The notes: generated from the sequence alone by a model not told the origin. Shown: positions 9,966 through 19,253, counted from the stretch's first letter. The stretch is DNA of 64,000 nucleotides from Candidatus Gastranaerophilales bacterium (GCA_910586855.1 CAJUJH010000001.1:434001-498000), one strand, 5' to 3'. Numbers and translations are program-made.

Positions 9966-10078
9966 CCTTAATAAGCGCTTTTTTAAAAAAGGTGAATTAA
10001 AAGCATAAATCGTGTAAAACATCCTTATTAAACTGTTCTTAATAAGGTTAAGGCAAGGGGAAAAAGAGATTTTAAAAT

Positions 10079-10720
10079 ATGTTTAATCCTCAAATCCAAA
10101 GCTATATAAATTCTTCAGGTGAAGCACAAGCAAAACTTCGGGCAAAGCAAATTGATTCATATTTAAATTCAATTTACCCGAGCGAGCAAAAACCTGTAAA
10201 TGAGACCCAAAGTACTTTTGGGGCAAAACCGTTTAATGAAGTTTTAAAAGCTTCTGAGGATTCTAAACAGGTGTTTAAACTTGATGAACCGCCTGCTATT
10301 CCATTTGGCGCACTTTCTTCTCTTGGAAGAAGCGGCAAATTGAGTAAGGCTGATATTCTGCAGCTTATTGATAGAACAGCGCATAAATACGGTGTGGATA
10401 ACAAACTTGTAAGGGCGCTTGTAAAGCAGGAATCAGGATTCAACCCGAACGCTAAATCAAAAGTCGGCGCAATCGGTTTAATGCAATTAATGCCCTCAAC
10501 CGCAGCGGGGCTTGGTGTTAAAGACCCGTCCGACCCTGTTCAAAATGTAGATGGCGGAGTCCGCTATTTAAAATCTATGCTTGACAGGTTTAACGGTAAT
10601 AAAATCTTAGCCCTTGCAGCCTACAATGCAGGACCAAATGCTGTAAAAAGGTATAATGGCGTTCCGCCTTATAAAGAAACTCAAAATTATGTCAGGTCGA
10701 TTTTGAGTATGTATCTATAA
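10079..10720 (+). CDS. Lytic transglycosylase of flagellar cluster
   Basis: A 213-residue SLT-type (GH23) lytic transglycosylase, which cleaves peptidoglycan glycan strands. The catalytic domain covers about residues 100-213: ALVKQESGFNPNAKSK with the catalytic Glu, GAIGLMQLMPSTAAGLG, and LALAAYNAGPNAVKRYNG. There is no signal peptide; the first 90 residues are polar and contain TFGAKPFNE. Absence of a Sec signal, together with fliE, fliF and flhA downstream, suggests it opens the wall for a flagellar or type III secretion rod and may itself be exported by that apparatus, like the FlgJ or IagB/VirB1-type enzymes. That role is inference. Ribosome site AAGGGGAAAAAGAG precedes the ATG. Confidence 0.88.
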   Translation: MFNPQIQSYINSSGEAQAKLRAKQIDSYLNSIYPSEQKPVNETQSTFGAKPFNEVLKASEDSKQVFKLDEPPAIPFGALSSLGRSGKLSKADILQLIDRTAHKYGVDNKLVRALVKQESGFNPNAKSKVGAIGLMQLMPSTAAGLGVKDPSDPVQNVDGGVRYLKSMLDRFNGNKILALAAYNAGPNAVKRYNGVPPYKETQNYVRSILSMYL

Positions 10721-10766
10721 AACTTTGTACCGTGTGCAGCAAAATAAATAATTTTAAAACGTAGGT

Positions 10767-10779
10767 CAGGCGGCGCCTG
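10767..10779. repeat. Short GC palindrome upstream of fliE
   Basis: CAGGCGGCGCCTG forms a near-perfect dyad in an otherwise A/T-rich gap of 83 bases. It could be an operator or a small hairpin. No T-run follows, so it is not a standard terminator. Confidence 0.3.
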
Positions 10780-10803
10780 GCAGTAAAAATAAAGGAAATA
10801 AAT

Positions 10804-11133
10804 ATGCCAGAAGGTTTTACTCCAAGAATTAATTTAAACGATAGAATGGAACATTCTAAAATAAGCTCTACAAGGCTTGGAAACATTCGCACAAATAGTG
10901 TTGAGCAGCCTGAAACCACAGATTTTAAATCCGTATTTTCAGGACTTGTAGAAAATTTAAATCAGGAATTAAATGCACCTGATGAGATTACAAAAGATGC
11001 TCTGGCAGGCAAGGCAGATGTTCATGATGTTATGGCTGCTATTGCAAAATCTGAGATTCAGATGAATATTGCAACCACAACTATAGGAAAAGTCCTCCAA
11101 ACGTATGAAAAAATAATGCAAATTCAAATCTAA
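10804..11133 (+). CDS. fliE: Flagellar hook-basal body protein FliE
   Basis: FliE links the MS ring to the proximal rod. The protein is 109 residues, with the family signature in its C-terminal half: DFKSVFSGLVENLNQ, then GKADVHDVMAAIAKSEIQMN and the end TIGKVLQTYEKIMQIQI, which corresponds to the conserved VRNKxxxAYQEIMRMQV tail. The 40-residue N-terminal part is polar and variable. AAAGGAAA lies upstream of the ATG. Its place directly ahead of fliF is the classical order. Confidence 0.93.
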   Translation: MPEGFTPRINLNDRMEHSKISSTRLGNIRTNSVEQPETTDFKSVFSGLVENLNQELNAPDEITKDALAGKADVHDVMAAIAKSEIQMNIATTTIGKVLQTYEKIMQIQI

Positions 11134-11248
11134 AGTTACCTTATAATAAATTTAATAGTATAATTATTTGTGTATTAAGCCTAATTGTTTACTAAAAGCC
11201 GGCTCAATATAAAATAAAAACCGGCAAACTAAAACAGGAAGATATAAA

Positions 11249-12967
11249 TTGCCAATAGATTTTAAAAAGATAATGGAAAATAAACCGTTATTTTACGGCA
11301 TCATAGGGGGTGTCGTTGTTTTACTGTTGCTTTTTATTATTGTTGGTGTCGCGGTTTCAAGCGGCAATAATTCAAAACCAAATGTTGTTAAAGAAAAGAT
11401 TATAAAAGAACCATACGACCTTTTTACAACTGATAAAATCGGGCAGGCGCTTGAAGTGCAGGCACTTTTGGCACGTCAGGGCATAAAGGTTCAAAGAAGA
11501 GTTGATGGTACAAAATCAACACTTTTTTTAGAAAACTATACGCAATCTGAAAAAGACCAGGCACTTTTAGCTGTTGTAAGAAGCGGTATAGTAGACCAGC
11601 ATATAGGCTTAGAAATCTTTGATAACGGAGATTTTACATCTACAAAAGAAGATAAAAGAATCCGTCTGGCAAGAGCAATAAATGGCGAACTTGCAAGACT
11701 AATCAGAAAAATTGATTCAATTAATAATGCACAGGTATTTATTTCGATTCCTGAGCAAACCCTTTTTGCAAATAAGCAAAAGCCCGTAACTGCAACAGTT
11801 CAGGTACAGCTTGATGATGGTAAAACTCTTGATAATATGAAGGTTAAAACCATTACAAACCTTCTTCTTGGAGCTGTTCAGGATTTGGAGCCTGAAAATA
11901 TATCCATCACCGATACTGACGGTAATGTTTATAATAGTATTATAGGCGGTACTAATGATGCATTATCAAAGATTGAAGAAAATGATAAATATATGCAGAA
12001 AAAAGTTGCAGCACAGCTTGACCGCCTTGTAGGTAAAGGAAACTATGTTGTAACCGTTTCAACCTTCTTAACTCAGGCGCCTGTTGAAAAAACAAGTATA
12101 ATCTATGACCCTGCTTCAAAAACTGCAGTAAATGAACAAAATTTTTCTGAAAAACTTGGCGATGTTTCGTCTGATTCAAATTCTGCAACAAATGCAGTGA
12201 GCGTATATTTGCCGTACGGAGTTCCGGGCAGCGGAGCAAATTCCAGCCAGGATAGAAGATATGTTAGACAAGCTCACGAAACTCAATACGGTGTTTCAAA
12301 GACCCAAATCAACGAATATATGAAAGAAGGGGTAATTGAACAAATTTCAATTGCTGTATCTCTTGAACAGTCTGCAATTCCAATGAGTATGACAATTCAG
12401 GAAATGAAAGAGCTGATAGCAAATGCAGCAAGCCCTCTTGTTGACCCTGAGAATGTTTCAATAGCATTTGTTGAATCTACAACTCCTATTTTGGCGCCTG
12501 ACAGTCCAAATCATCTTCCAAAGCCTGAAGAATCAGGAAACCCTTGGTGGGTTGTAGGTTTATTCTTGCTTATCGGGCTTGGTTTTGGTTTAAAGCATAT
12601 AGCTCAAAAGGTTAGAAATGAAGCTGAACGCCAGGAAGAAGAACTTGAATTATTAAGAAAAAAAGCTGAAGACCAGGAAAAACAATTAAAAGATGTAAAT
12701 ATGAAGGCAGCTGAGTTAATTCAAAAACAGGCGCAGATGGCGCAAAATTTAATTGAACAGCAAAATCTGCAGATGATTCAAGCACAAGCAGCTGCACAAG
12801 CAGCAATAGCAGCAAATGCTCAGCAGACAGCCCCGGCTCAAAATATGCCGCCTCAAAATAGGTCTGTGGATATTAATGATGAGTTAAAAGACCTTTCTAT
12901 GGATTTTAATGATATTGATGAAAATCTCGCTGTTGAAAAATTAAAAAATTGGATTGAAACAAACTAG
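11249..12967 (+). CDS. fliF: Flagellar MS-ring protein FliF
   Basis: FliF forms the membrane (MS) ring of the flagellum. The 572-residue protein has a first membrane span at about residues 14-36, a periplasmic ring-building YscJ/FliF domain from about 55-220 (PYDLFTTDKIGQALEVQALLARQGI, VSIPEQ-like FISIPEQTLF), a second ring domain to about 400, a second membrane span at about 430-450 (NPWWVVGLFLLIGLGFGL), and a long cytoplasmic coiled, Gln-rich segment. The last 30 residues, acidic with ENLAVEKLKNWIETN at the end, correspond to the FliG-binding tail. Start is TTG after CAGGAAGA. It is followed directly by the FliG-like gene. Confidence 0.93.
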   Translation: MPIDFKKIMENKPLFYGIIGGVVVLLLLFIIVGVAVSSGNNSKPNVVKEKIIKEPYDLFTTDKIGQALEVQALLARQGIKVQRRVDGTKSTLFLENYTQSEKDQALLAVVRSGIVDQHIGLEIFDNGDFTSTKEDKRIRLARAINGELARLIRKIDSINNAQVFISIPEQTLFANKQKPVTATVQVQLDDGKTLDNMKVKTITNLLLGAVQDLEPENISITDTDGNVYNSIIGGTNDALSKIEENDKYMQKKVAAQLDRLVGKGNYVVTVSTFLTQAPVEKTSIIYDPASKTAVNEQNFSEKLGDVSSDSNSATNAVSVYLPYGVPGSGANSSQDRRYVRQAHETQYGVSKTQINEYMKEGVIEQISIAVSLEQSAIPMSMTIQEMKELIANAASPLVDPENVSIAFVESTTPILAPDSPNHLPKPEESGNPWWVVGLFLLIGLGFGLKHIAQKVRNEAERQEEELELLRKKAEDQEKQLKDVNMKAAELIQKQAQMAQNLIEQQNLQMIQAQAAAQAAIAANAQQTAPAQNMPPQNRSVDINDELKDLSMDFNDIDENLAVEKLKNWIETN

Positions 12968-13013
12968 CCTTAAATAAAAAAACAATGTAAAATACTATCG
13001 GAGGGGACCCGTT

Positions 13014-13970
13014 TTGGCAAATGAACAAAAAGGTATAGCGGGCTTTAATCCGCAAGATTTTGCAAAAAACCTGGCAGGACAAGCAGGCCAGGTAATTCCT
13101 GCTGATATTTCCGCTGCTGATAAAAAGTTTATTATTGATATTGTTTATAAATTTTGTGTACTATCGGGTGATGCTCTTACAAAAGATACTGCCCTAAATC
13201 TCGATGCTGCGCAAGCCTCTTTAATTACACAGTTTATCGGCGAGTGGTCTTTTCATAAATCAATCGACCTTTTAAGGGCAAAAGTTAATCCTGCTTTGCG
13301 CGAAGGGATATTGCAGCGTGTAGCGTTTACTGTTTTTGAAATTGCAAAACAGGCGGTTGTGAAAAAAATGCCGCAAGAGCAAATTATCCCTCTTGTAGAA
13401 CACCATGTTAATACCTGCTTTAAACAGGCAATTGAAGACTTGAAATCAAAAGGTCAGCTTGATGAAAAGGTATCAGATAACGTTTTACATCAGTCAAATA
13501 TTGATTCAATGGCAAAAACCGAGGTTGAAAAAGAGACTGTAGGTGCCGATATGTCGGATGCTAAAATTTTAAAGCTTGCCTCTCTTGCGCTTTTGATTAA
13601 AAATTTCCCTGCTGAAAAAATTAAAAATATAATTTCAAAATTTAATAAACCTGAAGCCCAGGTTTTGATTCAGTATCTAAAAATGCCTGACCTTGAAAAC
13701 AAAGTAGATTCAGATATTACAGCAAGATGCATAACAGAAATAAGAAAAACTCTGCCTGAGCCAAAGATTGTGACATATGACAGGTGTTTTAGAAAATTAT
13801 GTAAAATTGTTAAAAATTCGGACAAAAATTCAATTTCAAATATTATAAAAGAAGAAAGACCGGTTATCAGAGATTTTGTACTTTCTGCCTATACAAAGGA
13901 TGAAGCTGTGATACCGGCGCGCGTTGCGGCAATTATTTGTAAACACTTGGAAGAAAAGCTTACTGTATGA
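13014..13970 (+). CDS. fliG: FliG-like protein without usual motor domain
   Basis: A 318-residue cytoplasmic protein in the fliG position between fliF and fliH. Start is TTG after GGAGGGG. Residues 1-170 are helical and I do not recognise them. Residues 180-260 (KLASLALLIKNFPAEKIKNI) resemble the FliG N-terminal domain that binds FliF, and residues 265-318 (FRKLCKIVKNSDKNSISNII, then PVIRDFVLSAYTKDE) resemble the helix that leads out of the middle domain. The protein then stops about 30 residues later, whereas ordinary FliG continues for about 100 more with the MFVFEDL and charged torque helices. No such segment is visible. The symbol is given for position and partial similarity only; its last four bases overlap the start of fliH. 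Confidence 0.6.
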   Translation: MANEQKGIAGFNPQDFAKNLAGQAGQVIPADISAADKKFIIDIVYKFCVLSGDALTKDTALNLDAAQASLITQFIGEWSFHKSIDLLRAKVNPALREGILQRVAFTVFEIAKQAVVKKMPQEQIIPLVEHHVNTCFKQAIEDLKSKGQLDEKVSDNVLHQSNIDSMAKTEVEKETVGADMSDAKILKLASLALLIKNFPAEKIKNIISKFNKPEAQVLIQYLKMPDLENKVDSDITARCITEIRKTLPEPKIVTYDRCFRKLCKIVKNSDKNSISNIIKEERPVIRDFVLSAYTKDEAVIPARVAAIICKHLEEKLTV

Positions 13971-14875
13971 TTATAAGAAGAAGAGCCACACCTAAAATTC
14001 AACAAATAGAAGAGATAGAAGAAGCTCTTATAGAAACCCCTGCGCCAGTTGAGGCAGAAATTATACAGTCTTTAAAAGCAGAAACTTCCGATATTAATGA
14101 AACTAAACAAGAACCTGCAGCAGAACAAAAAAATGAACCTGAAATGCAGACCGGTAAAATACAGGCTGATGAGCCCCTAAATACAGAGGTACAAACCCAG
14201 CTGCCTCCTGTTGAAGAAATCTTAACTCCTGAAATGGAGCTTCAAAAAAAACTCGATGAAATTGAAAAAATTGATATTTCAAGCCTTGAATTTAAAGAAA
14301 GGTTTGAAAGGCGCCGCGGAGAACGCCGCAGAGGGTATAGAAGAATAGATGAAAGAACCCTTGTTTCGCGTGCACAGGAAGAGGCTCAAAGTATTAGAGA
14401 GCTTGCTGCAAAAGAAGGATATAAAAACGGTATTGAAGAAGCTCATAAAGAGCTTGAAAACCTAAAAGCTTCACTGGCAGAATTTTTAAATTCAAAAAAA
14501 GAAGCATATGATGCTATTTCGGGTGATATGCTTGAACTTTCTCTTGAAATTGCAAAAAAAATAATTAAAAAAGAGGTGGAACTATCGCAAGATGTTTTAA
14601 AAGGTGTATTAACAGAAGTGTTTGATGAAGTTTCATCCAATGAAGAAAAAATAACAATAAAAGTAGCACCCGATGAGGTTGAATTTGCCCGTGCTTCTAT
14701 GCCTGAAGTTCTAAAAAATTCTGTAATTGATGCAAAAATTGTAATTGCAGCTGATGAGACGGTTGAAAAAGGAAGCTGTGTTGTGATAACTTCAAACGGT
14801 GTTATTGATGCTAATTTTTCAACCCAGTTATCAATAATCCAAAATGCCTTCGGTATTTATAAGGGAGGCAATTAA
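13967..14875 (+). CDS. fliH: Flagellar export protein FliH
   Basis: FliH regulates the export ATPase FliI and docks it to the export gate. The 302-residue protein overlaps the preceding gene by four bases (ATGA). Residues 1-105 are Glu/Pro-rich and probably disordered. A basic patch, RFERRRGERRRGYRRIDERT, is at about 108-127. Residues 130-200 form a long helix, and the family core ELSLEIAKKIIKKEVELSQD follows near 190, then the C-terminal domain ending in FSTQLSIIQNAFGIYKGGN. The N-terminal extension makes it longer than the usual 230-260 residues. fliI is not found in this window. Confidence 0.85.
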   Translation: MIIRRRATPKIQQIEEIEEALIETPAPVEAEIIQSLKAETSDINETKQEPAAEQKNEPEMQTGKIQADEPLNTEVQTQLPPVEEILTPEMELQKKLDEIEKIDISSLEFKERFERRRGERRRGYRRIDERTLVSRAQEEAQSIRELAAKEGYKNGIEEAHKELENLKASLAEFLNSKKEAYDAISGDMLELSLEIAKKIIKKEVELSQDVLKGVLTEVFDEVSSNEEKITIKVAPDEVEFARASMPEVLKNSVIDAKIVIAADETVEKGSCVVITSNGVIDANFSTQLSIIQNAFGIYKGGN

Positions 14876-16968
14876 TGGCACAGGCAAAAGGTGGTGCTCC
14901 TGCTAATAATCCGATATCAGAAATAGCTCTTGCAATATTTGTAATTGTTTTAATTTTGATATTGTTAATGGAGATGCCAAACTGGGTTATAAACCTCTCT
15001 ATTTCGTTAAATATCACTCTTGGTATTGTGCTTTTAATGATATCTCTTTATGTGCAAAAGCCGCTTGAACTTGCAGCTTTTCCATCCATCATCCTTATTG
15101 GTACAATGTTTCGTTTAGTTTTATCTATCGCTTCTACCCGTCTTATTCTTGCAAAAGGAGATGCAGGACAGGTAGTTGAAGCATTTGGACAGTTTGTAAC
15201 GGGCGGAAATATGATAGTTGGTGGTGTAATTTTCTTAATTATCACCGTTGTTCAGTTTATGGTAATTACAAAAGGTGCGGAACGTATTGCGGAGGTTTCG
15301 GCAAGGTTTGCACTGGATGCTATGCCCGGTAAACAAATGACAATTGATGCTGACTTTAACGCAGGTTTAATTTCGCCGGATGAAGCGGTAAAACGCCGTG
15401 AAGACCTTCAAAGAGAATCTTCCTTATTTGGTTCAATGGATGGTGCTATGAAGTTTGTTAAGGGAGATACAATCGCAGGCATTATCATTACTGTTATAAA
15501 CATCCTCGGCGGCTTAATTATAGGTGTTGCAATGAACCAAATGCCTATGGCGGATGCTGTTTCAAAATATACAGTCTTAACAATAGGTGACGGTTTATGT
15601 GCCCAGGTTCCCTCGCTTCTGATGTCAATCTCCTGCGGCATTGTGATGACACGTTCTACTGCTGCTGCAACTTCATTAGGTAAGGATGTTTCTGCTCAAA
15701 TTTTATCAAAGCCTCAGAGTTTATTTTTCGCCTGTGCATTTTTAATGTTAATTGCTGTAACATCGCCAATTACAGGGCTTCCCTGGTGGCCTTTTGTGTT
15801 ATTTACCATAATTATTGCAGGCGCCGGCTTCTCTGTTCTTGTAAATCAAGATGTACAGCAGCAATTAGGGCAGCTTGATGCAGTTAAGCAAAATATGCAA
15901 GACCTTGTTAATCCAAATAAAATGTATGAACGCTTAGGTGTTGATGTTTTAAGTTTACAGGTTGGTGCGGGGCTTTTAGTTATTGCAGATCCGGACCAGG
16001 ATGGGCAATTGCTTGCAAAAATTGCAGCTCTTCGTCAAAGGGTAACAGATGAACTTGGCTACATTATTCCAAACATCCGCATTATGGATTCTTCAGCTAT
16101 TGCAGATAATGAATATTTAATTGCAATCCGCTCAAATACTGTTGCAACAGGCATGGTGTATCCGGGTAAATTTATGGTTATAGCTGACCAGTGGGAAGCT
16201 TTAGGAAAAAAAGTGCCTGAAAATGTTATTGTATCTGTTGACCCAACTTATCAATCCCAAGCCTATTGGATTGACGGGCAATATATAAATAAAAATGACA
16301 GAATTACAGCGGTAGATTCTGTTGATGTAATTGTAACGCACCTTCAGGATTGCGTACGTAAATATGTTGATGAGGTTATGACAAAAACCGACGTCTTAAA
16401 GCTTATGGAACTTGTAAAATCCCAAGACCCAACTCTTGTAAATGACCTTGTGCCAACAATTATATCAACTTCAGACCTTAGAAAAATCTTTGTAAATTTA
16501 ATCAGAGAAAAGGTCTCAATTAAAGATATTATATTTATTTTTGAACGTTTATGCGATTATGCCAGGTTTTCAAAAGAGCCTGATATTCTCTCTGAAAGGC
16601 TTCGTGCAGCCTTAGGGCGTCAAATCTGTCTTGCAAATTCAAATAAAGATAAAGTTTTATACGCGCTCACATTATCATCAGAATGGGAAAAAACTCTTGA
16701 TGATTCCTGCCAAAGAACAGAACTTGGCACAATGTTCCTTTTAAACCCAATGCAGGTGCAGGAATTAATTGAAACGACGGCAAATACCTTAATGAAAGCC
16801 CATCAGGCAGTAGGTGTGCAGCCTGTAATCCTTTGTTCTCCAAGGATTCGCCTGCCCTTATATCAAATGCTTGAGCGTCATATCCCAACTATTGTTGTAA
16901 TCTCATACTCTGAACTCATCACGGATATCCGCGTCGAAGCAATTGATAGTATTGGAGAAGGGTATTAA
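14875..16968 (+). CDS. flhA: Flagellar export gate protein FlhA
   Basis: FlhA is the ring-forming export-gate protein of the flagellar/type III secretion apparatus. The 697-residue length fits the family. The N-terminal half (residues about 18-320) holds eight hydrophobic segments and the highly conserved FHIPEP-type loop with LDAMPGKQMTIDADFNAGLI at about 150-170 and AAFPSIILIGTMFRLVLSIAS-like segment near 65-85. The C-terminal half is the cytoplasmic nonameric ring domain (from GVDVLSLQVGAGLL). The start ATG overlaps the fliH stop by one base (TAATG) with GGGAGG just upstream, so translation is coupled. A terminator follows, closing the cluster. Confidence 0.97.
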   Translation: MAQAKGGAPANNPISEIALAIFVIVLILILLMEMPNWVINLSISLNITLGIVLLMISLYVQKPLELAAFPSIILIGTMFRLVLSIASTRLILAKGDAGQVVEAFGQFVTGGNMIVGGVIFLIITVVQFMVITKGAERIAEVSARFALDAMPGKQMTIDADFNAGLISPDEAVKRREDLQRESSLFGSMDGAMKFVKGDTIAGIIITVINILGGLIIGVAMNQMPMADAVSKYTVLTIGDGLCAQVPSLLMSISCGIVMTRSTAAATSLGKDVSAQILSKPQSLFFACAFLMLIAVTSPITGLPWWPFVLFTIIIAGAGFSVLVNQDVQQQLGQLDAVKQNMQDLVNPNKMYERLGVDVLSLQVGAGLLVIADPDQDGQLLAKIAALRQRVTDELGYIIPNIRIMDSSAIADNEYLIAIRSNTVATGMVYPGKFMVIADQWEALGKKVPENVIVSVDPTYQSQAYWIDGQYINKNDRITAVDSVDVIVTHLQDCVRKYVDEVMTKTDVLKLMELVKSQDPTLVNDLVPTIISTSDLRKIFVNLIREKVSIKDIIFIFERLCDYARFSKEPDILSERLRAALGRQICLANSNKDKVLYALTLSSEWEKTLDDSCQRTELGTMFLLNPMQVQELIETTANTLMKAHQAVGVQPVILCSPRIRLPLYQMLERHIPTIVVISYSELITDIRVEAIDSIGEGY

Positions 16969-17004
16969 AAAAGACCCTTCCCAAATTAAGGAAAGAGTCT
17001 TTTA
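16969..17004 (+). terminator. Terminator after flhA
   Basis: Imperfect stem AAGACCCTTCC with GGAAAGAGTCTT, eight-base loop, followed by TTT. It starts right after the flhA stop and also lies in the convergent gap to the next minus-strand gene. Confidence 0.7.
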
Positions 17005-17029
17005 AATCTGGCGCATAGCGTCTAAAATA

Positions 17030-18322
17030 TTATTGTGCAGCTTTAACAGCAGCTTCAGCTGCTTCTTTGCCTTTTGTTGTAGGTAAAATTACGGACTTGT
17101 CGCCATATTGCAGTGTGGCTGAAAGTTTATCAGGTGCCATTGTAACATTTTTTTGAATTTGTGCTTCAAGAGAATCAGGGAATACATTTGGGAATTTACC
17201 GCTTGCAATATCTGTCATAATATCAGTAAATACTGTACCGTTGCCGATATCACTGAACTGACCGCCTTTTGGAATAACATCAAGCGTACCTCTTTCGCCC
17301 GCAGGTTTTAAGATGCCTTCTGTAACGTGCCATTTTGGCGAGCCTTTATCCATTTTGATAAGAGTATTGGCTGGGTCGTTTACACCGCCTGCGGGGATTC
17401 TGCTTTGAATTTCCTGTAAGCCCTTTGGTGTAAATAGGGTTTTACCTATATTTGTCATTACTTTTTCTTCAGGTGCTAAATGCTCTCTCAAGGTTTCAAT
17501 ATTTGGTTTTTCAAATACTTTAAAGCCTTTACCGTCAGGAAGGAATGTCCCAAGAACGCCTGCCGCTTTTTCTTGTGCTTCTAAATATCCTCTTGAAATT
17601 ACTTCAACAGATGAGTCTTTGCCAAGTTCCTTGTATTTTTTCATAAGTTCTGAATAATCTTCAAAGCCTTTTGTACCAACGTCATCCGTATAGCTGAATA
17701 AAGCAGGTCTGTCTGTTGGAATAACTCCTCTTTTTAAGCCTTCAACAATAACTGTTGCATCGCCATCGCTTACATCTGTTCTTATTGTTTCAATTTTTTC
17801 AAATGGTGAAAGCTGCTTTGCTTCCATCATATGTAAAAGTTCGTTATTTGCTGTAGTTAAATGTATTTCAGAGCCGTCTGTAGCTTTACCTATGACTGCA
17901 GGAAGCGGAACATCGGTTTTATTTGTTGAAGGCAATCCTAATGAAGAAGTTATTTTATTTCTAATTTCAGCCCCTCTTGTTCCTTGTCCGCTCAATGGCA
18001 ATAATTTTGTGGATTGCTTATCTAAGGTTTCCGTATAACTTAGCGGTGCTTTTACCAAAGTACTTGCTGCATCTGTTCCTATAAGCTTCTTTAATTGGTC
18101 AAATGCGCCTGCATTTTTATTTACAGCCTGTATTGTTAAATCTTTCATATAATTCATAAAACGGTTTATGCCTTTTTCTACTAAAGTCGCATAAGAATCA
18201 GACGCAGTCTGTATTACAAGAGCTCCAAACTGAACATCATTTTTTCTTACACCGTTGTTTTGATTTTTGTTTAAACTATTTGCTGAATAGTTGTTTACAG
18301 ATGAAATTCTGTTAACTTGCAT
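17030..18322 (-). CDS. Unknown 430-aa protein with N-terminal FGA motif
   Basis: I do not recognise this protein. It has no Sec signal or membrane segment. The first 30 residues are rich in Asn, Ser and Lys and lead into KNDVQFGALVIQ. The rest is a mixed alpha/beta, Lys/Gly-rich sequence with segments such as LFSYTDDVGTKGFEDYSELM and GNGTVFTDIMTDIASGKFPN, and ends with an Ala/Lys helix (KEAAEAAVKAAQ). The Asn-rich leader plus FGA is shared with the unrelated protein at 39269-40522. The ATG has AAAAGAGGGATTAAA upstream. It is flanked by 190 bases before rnhB and appears to be transcribed alone. Confidence 0.75.
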   Translation of the reverse strand: MQVNRISSVNNYSANSLNKNQNNGVRKNDVQFGALVIQTASDSYATLVEKGINRFMNYMKDLTIQAVNKNAGAFDQLKKLIGTDAASTLVKAPLSYTETLDKQSTKLLPLSGQGTRGAEIRNKITSSLGLPSTNKTDVPLPAVIGKATDGSEIHLTTANNELLHMMEAKQLSPFEKIETIRTDVSDGDATVIVEGLKRGVIPTDRPALFSYTDDVGTKGFEDYSELMKKYKELGKDSSVEVISRGYLEAQEKAAGVLGTFLPDGKGFKVFEKPNIETLREHLAPEEKVMTNIGKTLFTPKGLQEIQSRIPAGGVNDPANTLIKMDKGSPKWHVTEGILKPAGERGTLDVIPKGGQFSDIGNGTVFTDIMTDIASGKFPNVFPDSLEAQIQKNVTMAPDKLSATLQYGDKSVILPTTKGKEAAEAAVKAAQ

Positions 18323-18512
18323 TTTAATCCCTCTTTTCTTTTTACAACACTAACTAATTGGTATGCTTATGTATAAAACTTGTAAATAATTTCTTTTGCC
18401 CCCAATAAATAGATAAAAGAATATTTACACAATTCTTTACAAAGTTTATCCAACACCATATCTTAAAAATATGCCTAACTATTCTACAGCAAAAATTTAG
18501 AATGTACAGTAT

Positions 18513-19253
18513 TTATACCAATTTTAACTTCTGCTGTTCGATATTTAAATTATCCAAAATATTTCTTACAAATGTTTTTCTATGATATTTGGTAATACCG
18601 TATTTTTTAATGGCTTTAATATGTTCCTGCGAAAGGTAGCCCTTATTGTTTTTCCAGCCGTACATTGGAAATTCCCTGTCAAGCTTTATCAAAAGATTAT
18701 CTCTTTCAACTTTAGCTAAAATACTTGCTGCAGCTATAGAAGCCGATTTTGCATCTCCCTTGATAACAGTTCTTTGCGGAAATTCATATCCTCTTATTTT
18801 ATTATTCCCATCTACAAGCACGATACAGGTAGTTTTTAGTTGTCGCACAACATCCATACAGGCATTTTTCATAGCTTCACAGGTTGCATTTAAAATATTT
18901 ATCCTGTCTATCATAGCTTCATCTACTGTTTGAATTGAATATACAGCATTTTCTTTAATTAGAGGATATAGGGCAAGGCGGGCTTTTTCAGTTATTTGTT
19001 TTGAATCATTAAGTTTGTTAAGTTTTTGGATGATTTCTTCGCTGTGTTTCTTAAAACACACTGCAGCTGCAAATACAGGCGCTACGGCAGGTCCTCTGCC
19101 GGCTTCATCGGTTCCAATTAAAAAATTACACTTTGATTTTTTTAACTGTTCAATGTCAAAATCAAACAGTTCAGCATTTTTGCAACCGGCATTTTTAGAA
19201 GCGGTATCTTGTAAATCTGCACCATTGTTAATATTTTTAATCCCCATACTCAT
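18513..19253 (-). CDS. rnhB: Ribonuclease HII
   Basis: Removes RNA from RNA-DNA hybrids and single ribonucleotides misincorporated into DNA. The 246-residue protein has the RNase HII active site: LIGTDEAGRGPAVAPVFAAA at about 45-64, with the DE pair, a second acid in DGN (VLVDGNNKIRGYEFPQ) and the KGDAKSASIAAASILAKVERD helix. A 40-residue N-terminal extension precedes the catalytic domain, so the true start could be further in. The chosen ATG overlaps the end of rbgA by 17 bases. Clustering with rbgA and rplS is common in bacteria. Confidence 0.95.
   Translation of the reverse strand: MSMGIKNINNGADLQDTASKNAGCKNAELFDFDIEQLKKSKCNFLIGTDEAGRGPAVAPVFAAAVCFKKHSEEIIQKLNKLNDSKQITEKARLALYPLIKENAVYSIQTVDEAMIDRINILNATCEAMKNACMDVVRQLKTTCIVLVDGNNKIRGYEFPQRTVIKGDAKSASIAAASILAKVERDNLLIKLDREFPMYGWKNNKGYLSQEHIKAIKKYGITKYHRKTFVRNILDNLNIEQQKLKLV

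Noticed and set aside
11198..11225. GCCGG...CCGGC hairpin between fliE and fliF as a terminator
   Set aside because: The stem is only five bases with a long loop and has no T-run; it may only be a weak structure.
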